A stretch of 35,731 bases of DNA from Betaproteobacteria bacterium. GTDB lineage: Bacteria > Pseudomonadota > Gammaproteobacteria > Burkholderiales > JACQAP01. Numbering within the stretch: position 1 is the first letter of the stretch; each line of letters opens with the position of its first letter. The DNA is taken from positions 1-35,731 of the forward strand of contig JANXPQ010000002.1 in NCBI GenBank assembly GCA_025357235.1, in the 5' to 3' direction. The position numbers were made by a program, and so were the translations under genes. The notes below the pieces were generated by a model. That model was given only the letters and a program-made list of their open reading frames with translations, ran no database searches and was not told where the DNA came from. This document shows, one piece after another, positions 9,850-18,741 of this stretch.

Positions 9850-12195
9850 ATGCCCGAACTCGTCCACATCTCGGTAGCCGGCCAGCCGTTGCCGCACGAA
9901 GGCGCGCCCTTGCATGTCAGCGGCGCGGCGAACTACACCGACGACATTCCGCTGCCGGACAACGCGCTGCATGTCGCGCTCGGCATGAGCACGATCACCC
10001 ACGGACGCATCAAGTCGATGGACCTTGCAGCAGTCGCCTCTGCGCCCGGCGTGGTGGCCATAGCCACCGCGTCCGATGTGCCCGGTTCCAACCTGATCGG
10101 TCCGGTGTTGCACGACGACCCGATTTTCGCCGAGTCGCTGGTGGAATTCGCCGGCCAGTCGCTGTTCGGGGTCGCGGCGACTTCGTACGGCGCCGCGCGC
10201 CGTGCGGCAAAGCTCGCACGCATCGAGTACGAAGAACTGCCGGCGATCCTCGACGTGCGCAGCGCGCTCGCGGCGAAAAGTTTCGTCGTGCCCACGCAGA
10301 CCCTGCGCCGCGGCGATCCCGAAGCGGCCATCGGCCACGCACCGCACAAGCTGAAAGGCAGCCTGGAACTCGGCGGCCAGGAACACTTCTATCTGGAAGG
10401 CCAGGTGGCGGTAGCGGTGCCGCAGGAAGACGGCGGCATGCTGATCTACAGCTCGACGCAGCACCCGACCGAGGTGCAGCACATGGTCGCGCTGGCACTG
10501 GGCAAGAAATCGCACGAGATCGTCGTGCAGTGCCGGCGCATGGGCGGTGGCTTCGGCGGCAAGGAAAGCCAGCCGGGACAATATGCCTGCGCCGCCGCGG
10601 TGATCGCCGCCCGCACGCGCCGTCCGGTGAAGCTGCGCCTCGATCGCGATGCCGACATGATCATGACCGGCAAGCGCCATGATTGCCTGATCGAGTATGA
10701 AGCGGGCTTTGATGACAACGGCCGTATCACCGGCGTAAAAATCATGCTCGCCTCGCGCTGCGGTTTTTCCGCGGATCTTTCGGGGCCGGTCAACGACCGC
10801 GCCATCTGCCATGTCGACAACTGCTATTTCCTCGAGCATGTCGAAATCGTTTCGCACCGCTGCAAGACCAACACGGTGTCGAATACCGCGTTCCGCGGCT
10901 TCGGCGGCCCGCAAGGCATGGTGGCGATCGAGGCGGTAATGGACGACATCGCGCGCAAGCTGCGCCGTGATCCGCTGGACGTGCGCCGCGCCAATTTCTA
11001 CGGAACCACCGATCGCAACATCACGCCTTACGGCATGGTGGTGGAGGACAACATCATCCCGCGCATCGCCGACGAACTCGAGGCGAGCAGCGATTACCGC
11101 GAACGCCGCCGGCGCATCCAGGAGTTCAATGCCGAAAGCCCGGTCCTGCGGCGCGGCATCGCGCTCACGCCGGTCAAGTTCGGCATTTCGTTCAACGCCA
11201 CGATCTACAACCAGGCCGGCGCGCTGGTGCACATCTACACCGACGGCAGCGTGATGGTGAATCACGGTGGCACCGAGATGGGACAGGGGCTGTACACCAA
11301 GGTCGCCCAGGTGGTCGCGAGCGAATTGCAGATCGACATTTCCCAGGTCCGCACCAGCAGCACCGATACCAGCAAGGTGCCGAACACGTCCGCCACCGCC
11401 GCTTCATCCGGTGCCGACCTGAACGGCAAGGCGGCGCAGGCGGCCTGCCAGACGCTGAAAGGCCGGCTGGCTGCGCTCGCCGCGGAGAAATTCGCAGTGC
11501 CAGCCGACACCGTGCGTTTCGCCGCCGGCAAGATCCTCGCCGGCAGTCACGTCATCGAATTCGGCGCACTGGTGCGCGAGGCGTACGCGGCACGCATCTC
11601 GCTGTCTTCCACCGGTTACTATAAGACACCGAAGATCCACTGGGACAAAAAAACGCTCACTGGGCGGCCCTTCTTTTATTTTGCCTATGGCGCCGCGGTA
11701 TCCGAGGTCGCCATCGACCTGCTCACTGGCGAGACCAGGCTGCTGAGGGTGGATATCCTGCACGACGTCGGCCGCTCGCTGAACCCGGCGCTCGACATCG
11801 GCCAGGTCGAAGGCGGCTTCGTGCAGGGCATGGGCTGGCTGACCTCGGAAGAACTCGTGTGGGACGCGCGCGGGCAGTTCAGGACGCACGCGCCTTCAAC
11901 TTACAAGATTCCCACGGCGGCGGACTGGCCGAAAAAATTCAACGTTCATTTGCTGGCGGACGCACCGAACCGCGAAGACACCATTTTTCGTTCCAAGGCA
12001 GTCGGCGAGCCGCCGCTGATGCTGGCGATCTCGGTACTGCATGCGATCCGCGACGCCTGCGCGAGCAGCGAGTCAGGCGCGATGCCGGCGCTGGTGGCAC
12101 CCGCCACGCCCGAATCCATCCTGCGCGCCCTTGCATCGCTGACGATTGCCCCCGCCCCGCAACCCGTTGCGGCCCTGGCAGGAGCCCGCGCATGA
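9850..12195 (+). CDS. xdhB: Xanthine dehydrogenase large subunit (molybdopterin-binding)
   Basis: Catalytic molybdenum subunit of 781 residues, hydroxylating hypoxanthine and xanthine. Seen: the domain start HVSGAANYTDDIPLP, QEHFYLEGQVAVAVPQEDG, the Mo-pterin loop MGGGFGGKES, AFRGFGGPQGM, GGTEMGQGLYTKVAQV, and near the C-terminus KAVGEPPLML with the catalytic Glu. Full length for bacterial XdhB. The ATG at 9850 is three bases past the inserted element; its apparent Shine-Dalgarno AGGA (9839-9842) lies inside the right terminal repeat. Although the reading frame stays open upstream into the element, homology begins at MPELVHISVAGQPLPHEGA. The stop overlaps the ABC ATPase start as ATGA. No xdhC assembly gene lies in the window. 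Confidence 0.96.
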   Translation: MPELVHISVAGQPLPHEGAPLHVSGAANYTDDIPLPDNALHVALGMSTITHGRIKSMDLAAVASAPGVVAIATASDVPGSNLIGPVLHDDPIFAESLVEFAGQSLFGVAATSYGAARRAAKLARIEYEELPAILDVRSALAAKSFVVPTQTLRRGDPEAAIGHAPHKLKGSLELGGQEHFYLEGQVAVAVPQEDGGMLIYSSTQHPTEVQHMVALALGKKSHEIVVQCRRMGGGFGGKESQPGQYACAAAVIAARTRRPVKLRLDRDADMIMTGKRHDCLIEYEAGFDDNGRITGVKIMLASRCGFSADLSGPVNDRAICHVDNCYFLEHVEIVSHRCKTNTVSNTAFRGFGGPQGMVAIEAVMDDIARKLRRDPLDVRRANFYGTTDRNITPYGMVVEDNIIPRIADELEASSDYRERRRRIQEFNAESPVLRRGIALTPVKFGISFNATIYNQAGALVHIYTDGSVMVNHGGTEMGQGLYTKVAQVVASELQIDISQVRTSSTDTSKVPNTSATAASSGADLNGKAAQAACQTLKGRLAALAAEKFAVPADTVRFAAGKILAGSHVIEFGALVREAYAARISLSSTGYYKTPKIHWDKKTLTGRPFFYFAYGAAVSEVAIDLLTGETRLLRVDILHDVGRSLNPALDIGQVEGGFVQGMGWLTSEELVWDARGQFRTHAPSTYKIPTAADWPKKFNVHLLADAPNREDTIFRSKAVGEPPLMLAISVLHAIRDACASSESGAMPALVAPATPESILRALASLTIAPAPQPVAALAGARA

Positions 12196-13757
12196 ACGAC
12201 AGGCTTGTCACGCCGCGATTGCAGTTGCGCGGCATCACCAAAAGTTATCCGGCGGTGGTCGCCAACAACAATGTCGACCTCGAAGTCCGACCGGGCGAAA
12301 TCCATGCGGTGCTGGGCGAGAACGGCGCGGGCAAAAGCACGCTGATGAAAATCATCTACGGCGTCACTCGCCCCGATTCCGGCGAAGTGCTGTGGGAAGG
12401 CCGGCCGGTACAGATCGCCAGTCCCGCCGAGGCGCGCAGGCTCGGCATCGGCATGGTGTTCCAGCATTTCGCGCTGTTCGAAACCCTGACGGTGGCCGAA
12501 AACATTTCGCTGGCACTCGACGAGCGCATCAAGCCGGCGAAGCTGGCGCCGCGCATCCACGAAGTCTCGGAAAACTACGGCCTGCCGATCGATCCGGACC
12601 GGCTGGTGCACAGCATGTCGGTGGGCGAGCGCCAGCGCGTCGAGATCGTGCGCTGCCTGCTGCAGAATCCGAAACTGCTGATCATGGACGAGCCGACCTC
12701 CGTGCTGACGCCGCAGGCGGTGCTGAAATTGTTCGAAACCCTGCGCCGGCTCGCGGCCGAGAGCTGCTCCATACTGTATATCAGCCACAAGCGCGACGAA
12801 ATCCAGGCCCTGTGCGACAGCGCGACGGTGTTGCGCGGCGGCCGCGTAACCGGCACCGCCCGGCCGAAACAGGAAACAGCAGAGAGCCTCGCCAAAATGA
12901 TGATCGGGTCCGACCTGCCTGAATGCCGGCTGCAGCCGCACGAACCCGGCGAGGTGCTGCTGCGCATCGACCGGCTTACGCTGAAGACGCTCGATCCGTT
13001 CGGCATCAACCTGCGCGCGATCAGCCTTGCGGTGCGCAGCGGCGAAATCGTCGGCATTGCCGGTGTGTCCGGCAACGGCCAGAAGGAATTGCTCGCGGCC
13101 TTGTCCGGCGAAATGCCATCGGGAAAACCGGAATCGATCATGCTCGGCGAGACCGCGGCGGGCCATCTCGATCCCGCGCAGCGGCGCGCGATCGGCTTCG
13201 GCTTCGTGCCGGAGGAACGCCTCGGACGTGGCGCGGTGCCGGCGCTGAGCCTGGCCGAAAACGCGCTGCTCACCGGCAGCCACTGCAAAATAGTCAACGG
13301 CAGCATGGTCGAGCACGGCCTGATCCGCCACAAGGTCGTGCGCGGTTTCGCGCGCGACGTGATCAGCCGCTTCAAGGTGAAAAGCCGCAACGAACAGGCG
13401 GCCGCGTCGAGCCTGTCCGGCGGCAACCTGCAGAAATTCATCGTCGGCCGCGAAACCATGCTCGATCCGAAAGTCATCGTCGTCGCGCAACCGACCTGGG
13501 GCGTGGACGTCGGCGCCTCCATGCTGATCCGCCAGTCGCTGATCGATCTGCGCGACCGTGGCGTCGCCGTGCTGGTGATCTCCGAAGAGCTGGACGAGTT
13601 GTTCATGATCTGCGACCGGCTGGCGGTGATCGCCGAAGGCCGGCTGTCGCCACCGGTGCCCTCCGCCGGAACCAGCGTCGAAAAAATCGGTGCCTGGATG
13701 GGCGGCCAGTTCGCCGATGCCGAGTCCGACAAATCCGTGGAAGCCGCCCATGCTTGA
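12192..13757 (+). CDS. ABC transporter ATP-binding protein, duplicated (BMP/nucleoside type)
   Basis: Two fused nucleotide-binding domains in 521 residues, the energiser of a purine/nucleoside importer of the YufO/NupA or RbsA-like architecture. First domain: Walker A GENGAGKS at 42-49, signature SVGERQRVEIVR, Walker B LLIMDEPTS. Second domain: degenerate Walker A GVSGNGQKE, signature LSGGNLQKFIVGRE, and VVAQPTWGVDVGA where the usual DE pair is AQ, so only the first site is likely fully hydrolytic, as is normal for this family. Start overlaps xdhB (ATGA); end overlaps the first permease by 8 bp. The cognate binding protein is probably the BMP protein at 1119-2204. Confidence 0.94.
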   Translation: MNDRLVTPRLQLRGITKSYPAVVANNNVDLEVRPGEIHAVLGENGAGKSTLMKIIYGVTRPDSGEVLWEGRPVQIASPAEARRLGIGMVFQHFALFETLTVAENISLALDERIKPAKLAPRIHEVSENYGLPIDPDRLVHSMSVGERQRVEIVRCLLQNPKLLIMDEPTSVLTPQAVLKLFETLRRLAAESCSILYISHKRDEIQALCDSATVLRGGRVTGTARPKQETAESLAKMMIGSDLPECRLQPHEPGEVLLRIDRLTLKTLDPFGINLRAISLAVRSGEIVGIAGVSGNGQKELLAALSGEMPSGKPESIMLGETAAGHLDPAQRRAIGFGFVPEERLGRGAVPALSLAENALLTGSHCKIVNGSMVEHGLIRHKVVRGFARDVISRFKVKSRNEQAAASSLSGGNLQKFIVGRETMLDPKVIVVAQPTWGVDVGASMLIRQSLIDLRDRGVAVLVISEELDELFMICDRLAVIAEGRLSPPVPSAGTSVEKIGAWMGGQFADAESDKSVEAAHA

Positions 13758-14859
13758 ACTCGAGCCGCGGCCGGAACCTTCGCGCGTCATGGCCTACGCG
13801 TCGCCGCTGCTGGCGGTGGTGCTGACGCTCGTCTCCGGCTATCTGTTGTTCTCGCTGCTCGGCAAGGATCCGGCACAGGCTTTCGTCGTATTCTTCATCA
13901 AGCCGGCGTCGACGCTCTATGGCCTGGGTGAGCTCTGCCTGAAAGCCACGCCGCTGATGCTGTGCGCGCTCGGGCTCGCGCTCGGTTTTCGCGCCAATGT
14001 ATGGAACATCGGCGCCGAGGGCCAGCTCACGCTCGGCGCCATCGCCGGCGGCGGCGTGGCGTTGTGGCTGCACGACGTGCAAAGCGCATGGGTGCTGCTG
14101 CCGCTGATGCTGATCGCCGGCGCACTCGGCGGCATGGCATGGGCGGCGATCCCGGCGTTCCTGCGCACCCGCTTCAACACCAACGAAATCCTGGTCAGCC
14201 TGATGCTGGTCTACGTCGCCAAGCTGCTGCTGTCGTGGCTGGTGCACGGACCGTGGCGGGATCCGCAGGGTTATAACTTTCCGCAATCACCGATGTTCCA
14301 CGAGGCGGCCTTGCTGCCGCTGCTCGTCGAAGGCGTGCGCACCAACATCGCCTTCCTCATCGCGTTGGTGCTTGCCGCGGTCTCGTGGGTGTTCGCCGAG
14401 AAAACCTTTGCCGGTTTCCGTTTCAAGGTGGCCGGCCTCGCTCCCGCGGCGGCGTCTTATGCGGGATTCAGCGAGAAGCGCAATGTCTGGCTGGCGCTGA
14501 TGATCGGCGGCGGTGCCGCCGGACTGGCGGGCATCGCCGAAGTCGCCGGCCCGATCGGCCAGTTGCAGCCGTCGATTTCACCGGGTTACGGCTTCGCCGC
14601 GATCATCGTCGCCTTCGTCGGGCGCCTGCATCCATTCGGCGTGGTGCTCGCCAGCCTGCTGATGTCGCTGCTCTACATCGGCGGCGAAACGGCGCAGATT
14701 CAGATGGCCCTGCCCGCGGCGATCACCGGCGTGTTCCAGGGCATGCTGCTGTTCTATCTCCTGGCGGCGGATCTGTTCATCAACTTCCGCCTGCGCTGGA
14801 AGACACGGCCTCACGGTTCGGCCGCGGCCATCCCGGTCGCATCGAAAGAAGCGGCATGA
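13750..14859 (+). CDS. ABC transporter permease 1 (YufP-like)
   Basis: Inner-membrane permease of 369 residues with about 8-10 hydrophobic segments, of the family paired with BMP binding proteins. Seen: MAYASPLLAVVLTLVSGYLLF, the block LGFRANVWNIGAEGQLTLGA that is shared with BPD_transp_2 permeases, FNTNEILVSLMLVYVA, and GYGFAAIIVAFVGRLHPFGV near the C-terminus. The ATG at 13750 lies inside the end of the ATPase gene (8-bp overlap), and the stop overlaps permease 2 (ATGA). It should form a heterodimeric membrane core with permease 2 for purine or nucleoside import. Confidence 0.92.
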   Translation: MLELEPRPEPSRVMAYASPLLAVVLTLVSGYLLFSLLGKDPAQAFVVFFIKPASTLYGLGELCLKATPLMLCALGLALGFRANVWNIGAEGQLTLGAIAGGGVALWLHDVQSAWVLLPLMLIAGALGGMAWAAIPAFLRTRFNTNEILVSLMLVYVAKLLLSWLVHGPWRDPQGYNFPQSPMFHEAALLPLLVEGVRTNIAFLIALVLAAVSWVFAEKTFAGFRFKVAGLAPAAASYAGFSEKRNVWLALMIGGGAAGLAGIAEVAGPIGQLQPSISPGYGFAAIIVAFVGRLHPFGVVLASLLMSLLYIGGETAQIQMALPAAITGVFQGMLLFYLLAADLFINFRLRWKTRPHGSAAAIPVASKEAA

Positions 14860-15782
14860 ACGCGGAGCAACTGATCCCGATCCTGGCGAGCACGGTCGGC
14901 GCGGCCACGCCGCTGGTGTATGCGAGCCTGGGCGAGCTGATCGTGGAACGTGCCGGCGTCCTCAACCTCGGCGTCGAGGGCATGATGCTGGGCGGCGCGA
15001 TTGCCGGCTTCGCGGTCACCAGCCAGACCGGCAGCCTCACGCTCGGCTTTGCCGCCGGCATGCTGGCCGGCATGGCGCTGGCGCTGCTGTTCGGTTTTCT
15101 CACACTGACCTTGCAGACCAACCAGGTCGCCACCGGGCTCGCGCTGACCCTGTTCGGCGTCGGCCTGTCGGCTTTCGCCGGCCGCAGTTTCGTCGGCACC
15201 GTGGTCGACGGACTCAAAGGCATCTCGATTCCGTGGCTCAGCGATATTCCGCTGATCGGGCCGCTGCTGTTCCGCTTCGACGTGCTGGTCTACGCGTCGC
15301 TGGCTCTGTTCATCGCCATGCAATGGTTCCTGAACCGCACGCGCGCCGGCCTGCTGGTGCGCGCCGTCGGCGAATCGCCGCAATCGGCGCACGCGATCGG
15401 TTATCCGGTCATTCTCATCCGCTATCTCGCGGTGCTGTTCGGCGGCGCCATGAGCGGACTGGCGGGCGCCTATCTGTCGCAGGCGATCACGCCGATGTGG
15501 GTCGAAGGCATGACCGCGGGGCGCGGCTGGATCGCGTTGGCACTGGTGGTGTTCGCCACCTGGAAACCGTGGCGCGTGGTGCTCGGCGCCTACCTGTTCG
15601 GCGGCGTCACCATCCTGCAACTGCATGCACAGGGATTCGGTGTCGCCATTCCGTCCGAGTTCCTGTCGATGCTGCCCTACATCGCTACCATCGTCGTGCT
15701 GGTGATCATCTGCCGCGACCCGAAGACCATCCTGCTCAACCAGCCGGTTTCCCTCGGCCAGCGCTTCCATCCCGACGCATAG
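14856..15782 (+). CDS. ABC transporter permease 2 (YufQ-like)
   Basis: Second permease, 308 residues with about 8-9 membrane segments. Seen: TPLVYASLGELIVERAGVLN followed by LGVEGMMLGGAIAGF, the conserved signature of this permease class, TLQTNQVATGLALTLFGVGL, and the loop AVGESPQSAHAIGYPV preceding RYLAVLFGGAMSGLAGAYLS. ATGA overlap with permease 1 fixes the start. It ends the contiguous hiuH-xdh-transport block; a 189-bp repeat-bearing gap separates it from puuD. Confidence 0.92.
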   Translation: MNAEQLIPILASTVGAATPLVYASLGELIVERAGVLNLGVEGMMLGGAIAGFAVTSQTGSLTLGFAAGMLAGMALALLFGFLTLTLQTNQVATGLALTLFGVGLSAFAGRSFVGTVVDGLKGISIPWLSDIPLIGPLLFRFDVLVYASLALFIAMQWFLNRTRAGLLVRAVGESPQSAHAIGYPVILIRYLAVLFGGAMSGLAGAYLSQAITPMWVEGMTAGRGWIALALVVFATWKPWRVVLGAYLFGGVTILQLHAQGFGVAIPSEFLSMLPYIATIVVLVIICRDPKTILLNQPVSLGQRFHPDA

Positions 15783-15971
15783 AAGGTCAAAAGCGTTAGA
15801 CACAGAGGACACAGAGAGAAGCGAGAGGACACAGAGGAAAATGCAGCGAAGGACTGAGGGATGTAGTCAGCGCGAGGCACTGGTGTTCTTCCGTCACGAT
15901 CGTCACGCGTCACGCCGTCACGACTACACGGCCTATCAGGTTCACCGCACTCCGACTCCATCGAAAACGTA
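15783..15971. repeat. Intergenic repeats between permease 2 and puuD
   Basis: Two short tandem families lie here. GACACAGAG occurs at 15799-15807, 15808-15816 and 15828-15836 within a purine-rich stretch. CGTCACG occurs four times at 15892-15898, 15901-15907, 15908-15914 and 15916-15922. No gene, terminator with U-tract or strong promoter was seen, and puuD lacks a clear ribosome-binding site, so how its expression starts is open. Confidence 0.6.
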
Positions 15972-17171
15972 ATGGAAGCCTACATCCTCAACTGGCTGAA
16001 CCTGCTGGTGCGCTGGTTCCACTTGATCACCGGCATTGCCTGGATCGGCGCATCGTTCTATTTCGTGTGGCTCGACAATCACCTGCTCGCGCCGAAGGAC
16101 AAATCCGCGGCCGACAAGGGCGTGTCGGGCGAGTTGTGGGCGGTGCACGGCGGCGGGTTCTACAACGGGCAAAAATACAGGGTGGCACCGGCCACGCTGC
16201 CGGAACCTTTGCACTGGTTCAAGTGGGAGGCCTACACCACTTTCATTTCCGGTTTCTTCCTGCTCTGCCTGATGTACTACGTCAGCGCCGAGGTCTATCT
16301 GATCGATCGCAATGTCGCCGACATCGGCAAGGCCGCCGCCATCGCGATCGGCATCGGCACGCTCGTTGGCGGCTGGATCGTCTACGACCTGCTGTGCAAG
16401 TCGCCGCTCGGGAAAAACGACAAGGCGCTGGGCGGCGTGCTGTTCGTGCTCACTGTCGCCGCCGCCTGGGGGTTATGCCAGGTGTTCAGCGGCCGCGGCG
16501 CCTACATCCATTTCGGCGGCATGCTCGGCACCATCATGGTCGCCAACGTGTACTTCGTCATCATTCCCGGGCAGAAGGAACTGGTGCGCGCCAAGGTCGA
16601 AGGGCGCGAGCCCGATCCGATCCATGGCGTGCGCGGCAAGCAGCGCTCGGTGCACAACACCTACTTCACGCTGCCGGTGCTGTTCACCATGATCAGCAGC
16701 CACTATGCGATGACGTACGGCAATGCGCATAACTGGCTGGTCCTCGCGGGAATCGCCTTTGCCGGTGCGGCCATCCGCGTCTACTTCGTCGCCCGCCACA
16801 AGGGCCGCGCGTCGCCTTTGCCGGCGATCGCCGGCGTAGCCGCACTTGCGGTCGTCGCCTTTGCGATCGCGCCCGCATCCCGAAGCACCGTGACGTCAAC
16901 AGCAACACCAGCGGAAGAATTCGCACACGTCAGCACGATCGTGCAGGCGCGCTGCGCGGTCTGCCACGCACCGTCGCCGACCCAGCCCGGCTTCGCGGCC
17001 GCGCCGAAAGGGGTCATGCTGGATACGCCCGATCGCATCGCCGCGCAGGCCACCCAGATCAATCAGCAGGTGTCGAGCCGCGTGATGCCGCTCGCCAATC
17101 TGACCGGCATGACCGATGCGGAACGCGAGACCATCACACAATGGTTCGCGCATGGCGCATTGACCAAATGA
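15972..17171 (+). CDS. puuD: Urate oxidase PuuD, membrane-bound with C-terminal cytochrome c
   Basis: Membrane enzyme of 399 residues that oxidises urate to 5-hydroxyisourate, passing electrons to the respiratory chain instead of making hydrogen peroxide. N-terminal domain (about 1-300): 8 or so membrane helices with conserved His-rich patches (RWFHLITGIAWIGASFYFVW, EPLHWFKWEAYTTF, SVHNTYFTLPVLFTMISSHY). C-terminal domain (about 315-399): a class I cytochrome c with the heme motif CAVCH at 328-332 and a likely Met ligand in SRVMPLANLTGM. Both halves are intact. The TGA overlaps the guanine deaminase ATG (ATGA). It supplies the step between Xdh and HIU hydrolase; no cofactor-free uricase is present. 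Confidence 0.94.
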   Translation: MEAYILNWLNLLVRWFHLITGIAWIGASFYFVWLDNHLLAPKDKSAADKGVSGELWAVHGGGFYNGQKYRVAPATLPEPLHWFKWEAYTTFISGFFLLCLMYYVSAEVYLIDRNVADIGKAAAIAIGIGTLVGGWIVYDLLCKSPLGKNDKALGGVLFVLTVAAAWGLCQVFSGRGAYIHFGGMLGTIMVANVYFVIIPGQKELVRAKVEGREPDPIHGVRGKQRSVHNTYFTLPVLFTMISSHYAMTYGNAHNWLVLAGIAFAGAAIRVYFVARHKGRASPLPAIAGVAALAVVAFAIAPASRSTVTSTATPAEEFAHVSTIVQARCAVCHAPSPTQPGFAAAPKGVMLDTPDRIAAQATQINQQVSSRVMPLANLTGMTDAERETITQWFAHGALTK

Positions 17172-18490
17172 ATGCACGCATGCCGTCACTGCGCGCCTAC
17201 CGCGGTTCGCTGCTGCATTTTCTCGGCGATCCGGGCGACGGCAATGAAGCGTCCGCCGTGCAGTATTTCGACGACGGCCTGCTGGTCGTGGAAAGCGGAT
17301 TGGTAAAGGCGGCGGGCGAAGCCCGCTTGCTGCTGCCGACTTTACCCGCGGGCCTGCAGGTCGTGGATTACTCCGGCCGGCTGCTGATGCCGGGTTTCAT
17401 CGATACCCACATCCACTATCCGCAGACCGACATGATCGCGGCCTATGCCGCGCAGTTGCTCGACTGGCTCGACGACCACGCGTTTCCGGCCGAGCGCCGC
17501 TTCGCCGATGCGGAGCACGCGGCGCAATGCTCCCGTTTCTTTCTCGACGAACTGATGCGCAACGGCACGACCACGGCGCTGGTGTTCGGCACCGTGCATC
17601 CGTGCTCGGTCGACGCCTTCTTCGCCGAAGCCGAGGCGCGCAACCTGCGCATGATCGCAGGCAAGGTGCTGATGGACCGCAACTGCCCCGAGTACCTGCG
17701 CGACACCGCGGAAAGCGGCTATCGGGATTCGGCGGCGCTGATCGAAAAGTGGGATGGGCGCGGCCGGCTGCATTACGCCATCACGCCGCGCTTCGCCGTC
17801 ACTTCGTCGGACGCGCAGCTCGAATCGGCCGGCCGCCTCGCCGCCGAGCATCCCGGCGTCTTCGTCCACAGCCACGTCGCGGAGAATCTCGACGAAGTGA
17901 AGTGGGCGCGAGAACTGTTTCCCCAGGCGCGCAGCTACCTGGACGTCTACGAGCGCTTCGGCCTGCTGCGCGAGCGCGCCGTGTACGCGCACTGCATCCA
18001 TCTCGACGACGAGGATCGGCGGCGCATGGCGCACACCGGCGCCGCCGCCGCCGTGTGCGCGACTTCGAACCTGTTCCTCGGCAGCGGCCTGTTCGATTTC
18101 GCGGCGGCGCGGCACGCCGGCATGCGCACCGGGCTCGGCACCGACGTCGGCGGCGGCACCAGCTTCAGCATGCTGCGCACGCTCGCCGAAACCTACAAGG
18201 TCGCGCAGATGGGCGGACACCGGCTCACGCCTTGGCGCAGCTTCTATCTCGCCACCCTTGGCGGCGCCATGGCGCTGGGTCTGGATGACCGCATCGGCAG
18301 CTTCGCCCCCGGGCGCGAAGCCGACTTCATCGTCCTGCGCATGGATTCCACGCCCCTGATCGCGCGGCGCATGAAGACCGCCCCCACGCCTGCGGAAAAA
18401 CTCTTCGCCTTGATGATGCTCGGCGACGATCGCGAAATCGGCGCAACTTACATCATGGGCGAGCGCGTCTGGAACACCCTGCCGGCTTGA
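17168..18490 (+). CDS. guaD: Guanine deaminase
   Basis: Zinc amidohydrolase of 440 residues converting guanine to xanthine. Seen: LLMPGFIDTHIHYPQTDMI (metal HxH plus the guanine-deaminase PQ), RNGTTTALVFGTVHP, HYAITPRFAVTSSDAQL, VHSHVAENLDEVKW, YAHCIHLDDEDRRRM, GLGTDVGGGTSFSML (metal Asp) and PGREADFIVL. Length and motifs fit the GuaD branch rather than atrazine-type hydrolases. The start at 17168 overlaps puuD by ATGA; MPSLRAYRG at 17180 is an alternative. Last gene of the purine locus; an inverted-repeat region follows. Confidence 0.94.
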   Translation: MNARMPSLRAYRGSLLHFLGDPGDGNEASAVQYFDDGLLVVESGLVKAAGEARLLLPTLPAGLQVVDYSGRLLMPGFIDTHIHYPQTDMIAAYAAQLLDWLDDHAFPAERRFADAEHAAQCSRFFLDELMRNGTTTALVFGTVHPCSVDAFFAEAEARNLRMIAGKVLMDRNCPEYLRDTAESGYRDSAALIEKWDGRGRLHYAITPRFAVTSSDAQLESAGRLAAEHPGVFVHSHVAENLDEVKWARELFPQARSYLDVYERFGLLRERAVYAHCIHLDDEDRRRMAHTGAAAAVCATSNLFLGSGLFDFAAARHAGMRTGLGTDVGGGTSFSMLRTLAETYKVAQMGGHRLTPWRSFYLATLGGAMALGLDDRIGSFAPGREADFIVLRMDSTPLIARRMKTAPTPAEKLFALMMLGDDREIGATYIMGERVWNTLPA

Positions 18491-18499
18491 AATTCGTCG

Positions 18500-18670
18500 A
18501 CGCAAAGGACGCAAAGGAAGGGCAAGAAAGGACGCAAAGGAAACCAAGATCAAGAGAATTGAAAGTAAATGCCCGACATTCCGCGCCAGAACGGATATTG
18601 CCGAGCATGGTCAGCGAGCCACGGAATACTTTCCTCTCCTTTCTTTTGGTTTCCTTTGCGCCTTTGCGTT
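18500..18670. repeat. Purine-rich tandem block with inverted pyrimidine-rich partner
   Basis: GACGCAAAGG or close variants repeat at 18499-18540, ending in GAAACCAAGA; about 100 bp on, TCTTTTGGTTTCC then TTTGCGCCTTTGCGTT (18642-18670) is the inverse. The arms could pair over roughly 25-30 nt. It lies between guaD and the threonine-dehydratase-like gene and resembles the blocks at 20975-21100 and 35430-35523. It may act as a transcription boundary or be an interspersed element. Nothing else is seen in 18491-18741. Confidence 0.65.
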
Positions 18671-18741
18671 GAGAAGTTGCTGTTTGGCATTCCCCCCTAC
18701 CCTCCGCGTTGGCTTTCTGCGTGGTCGCATACAATGGCGGG

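Noticed and set aside
12774-12784. CTGTATATCAG as a further GntR site
   Set aside because: Lacks the full palindrome and T-tract and lies inside the ABC ATPase coding sequence.
11946-13790. Long minus-strand open frame of over 600 codons opposite the xdhB end and ABC ATPase
   Set aside because: Composition is His/Arg/Asp-rich nonsense typical of antisense frames in high-GC DNA, and the plus strand encodes clear families.
15799-15922. CRISPR array
   Set aside because: Repeat units are only 7-9 bp with almost no spacers.
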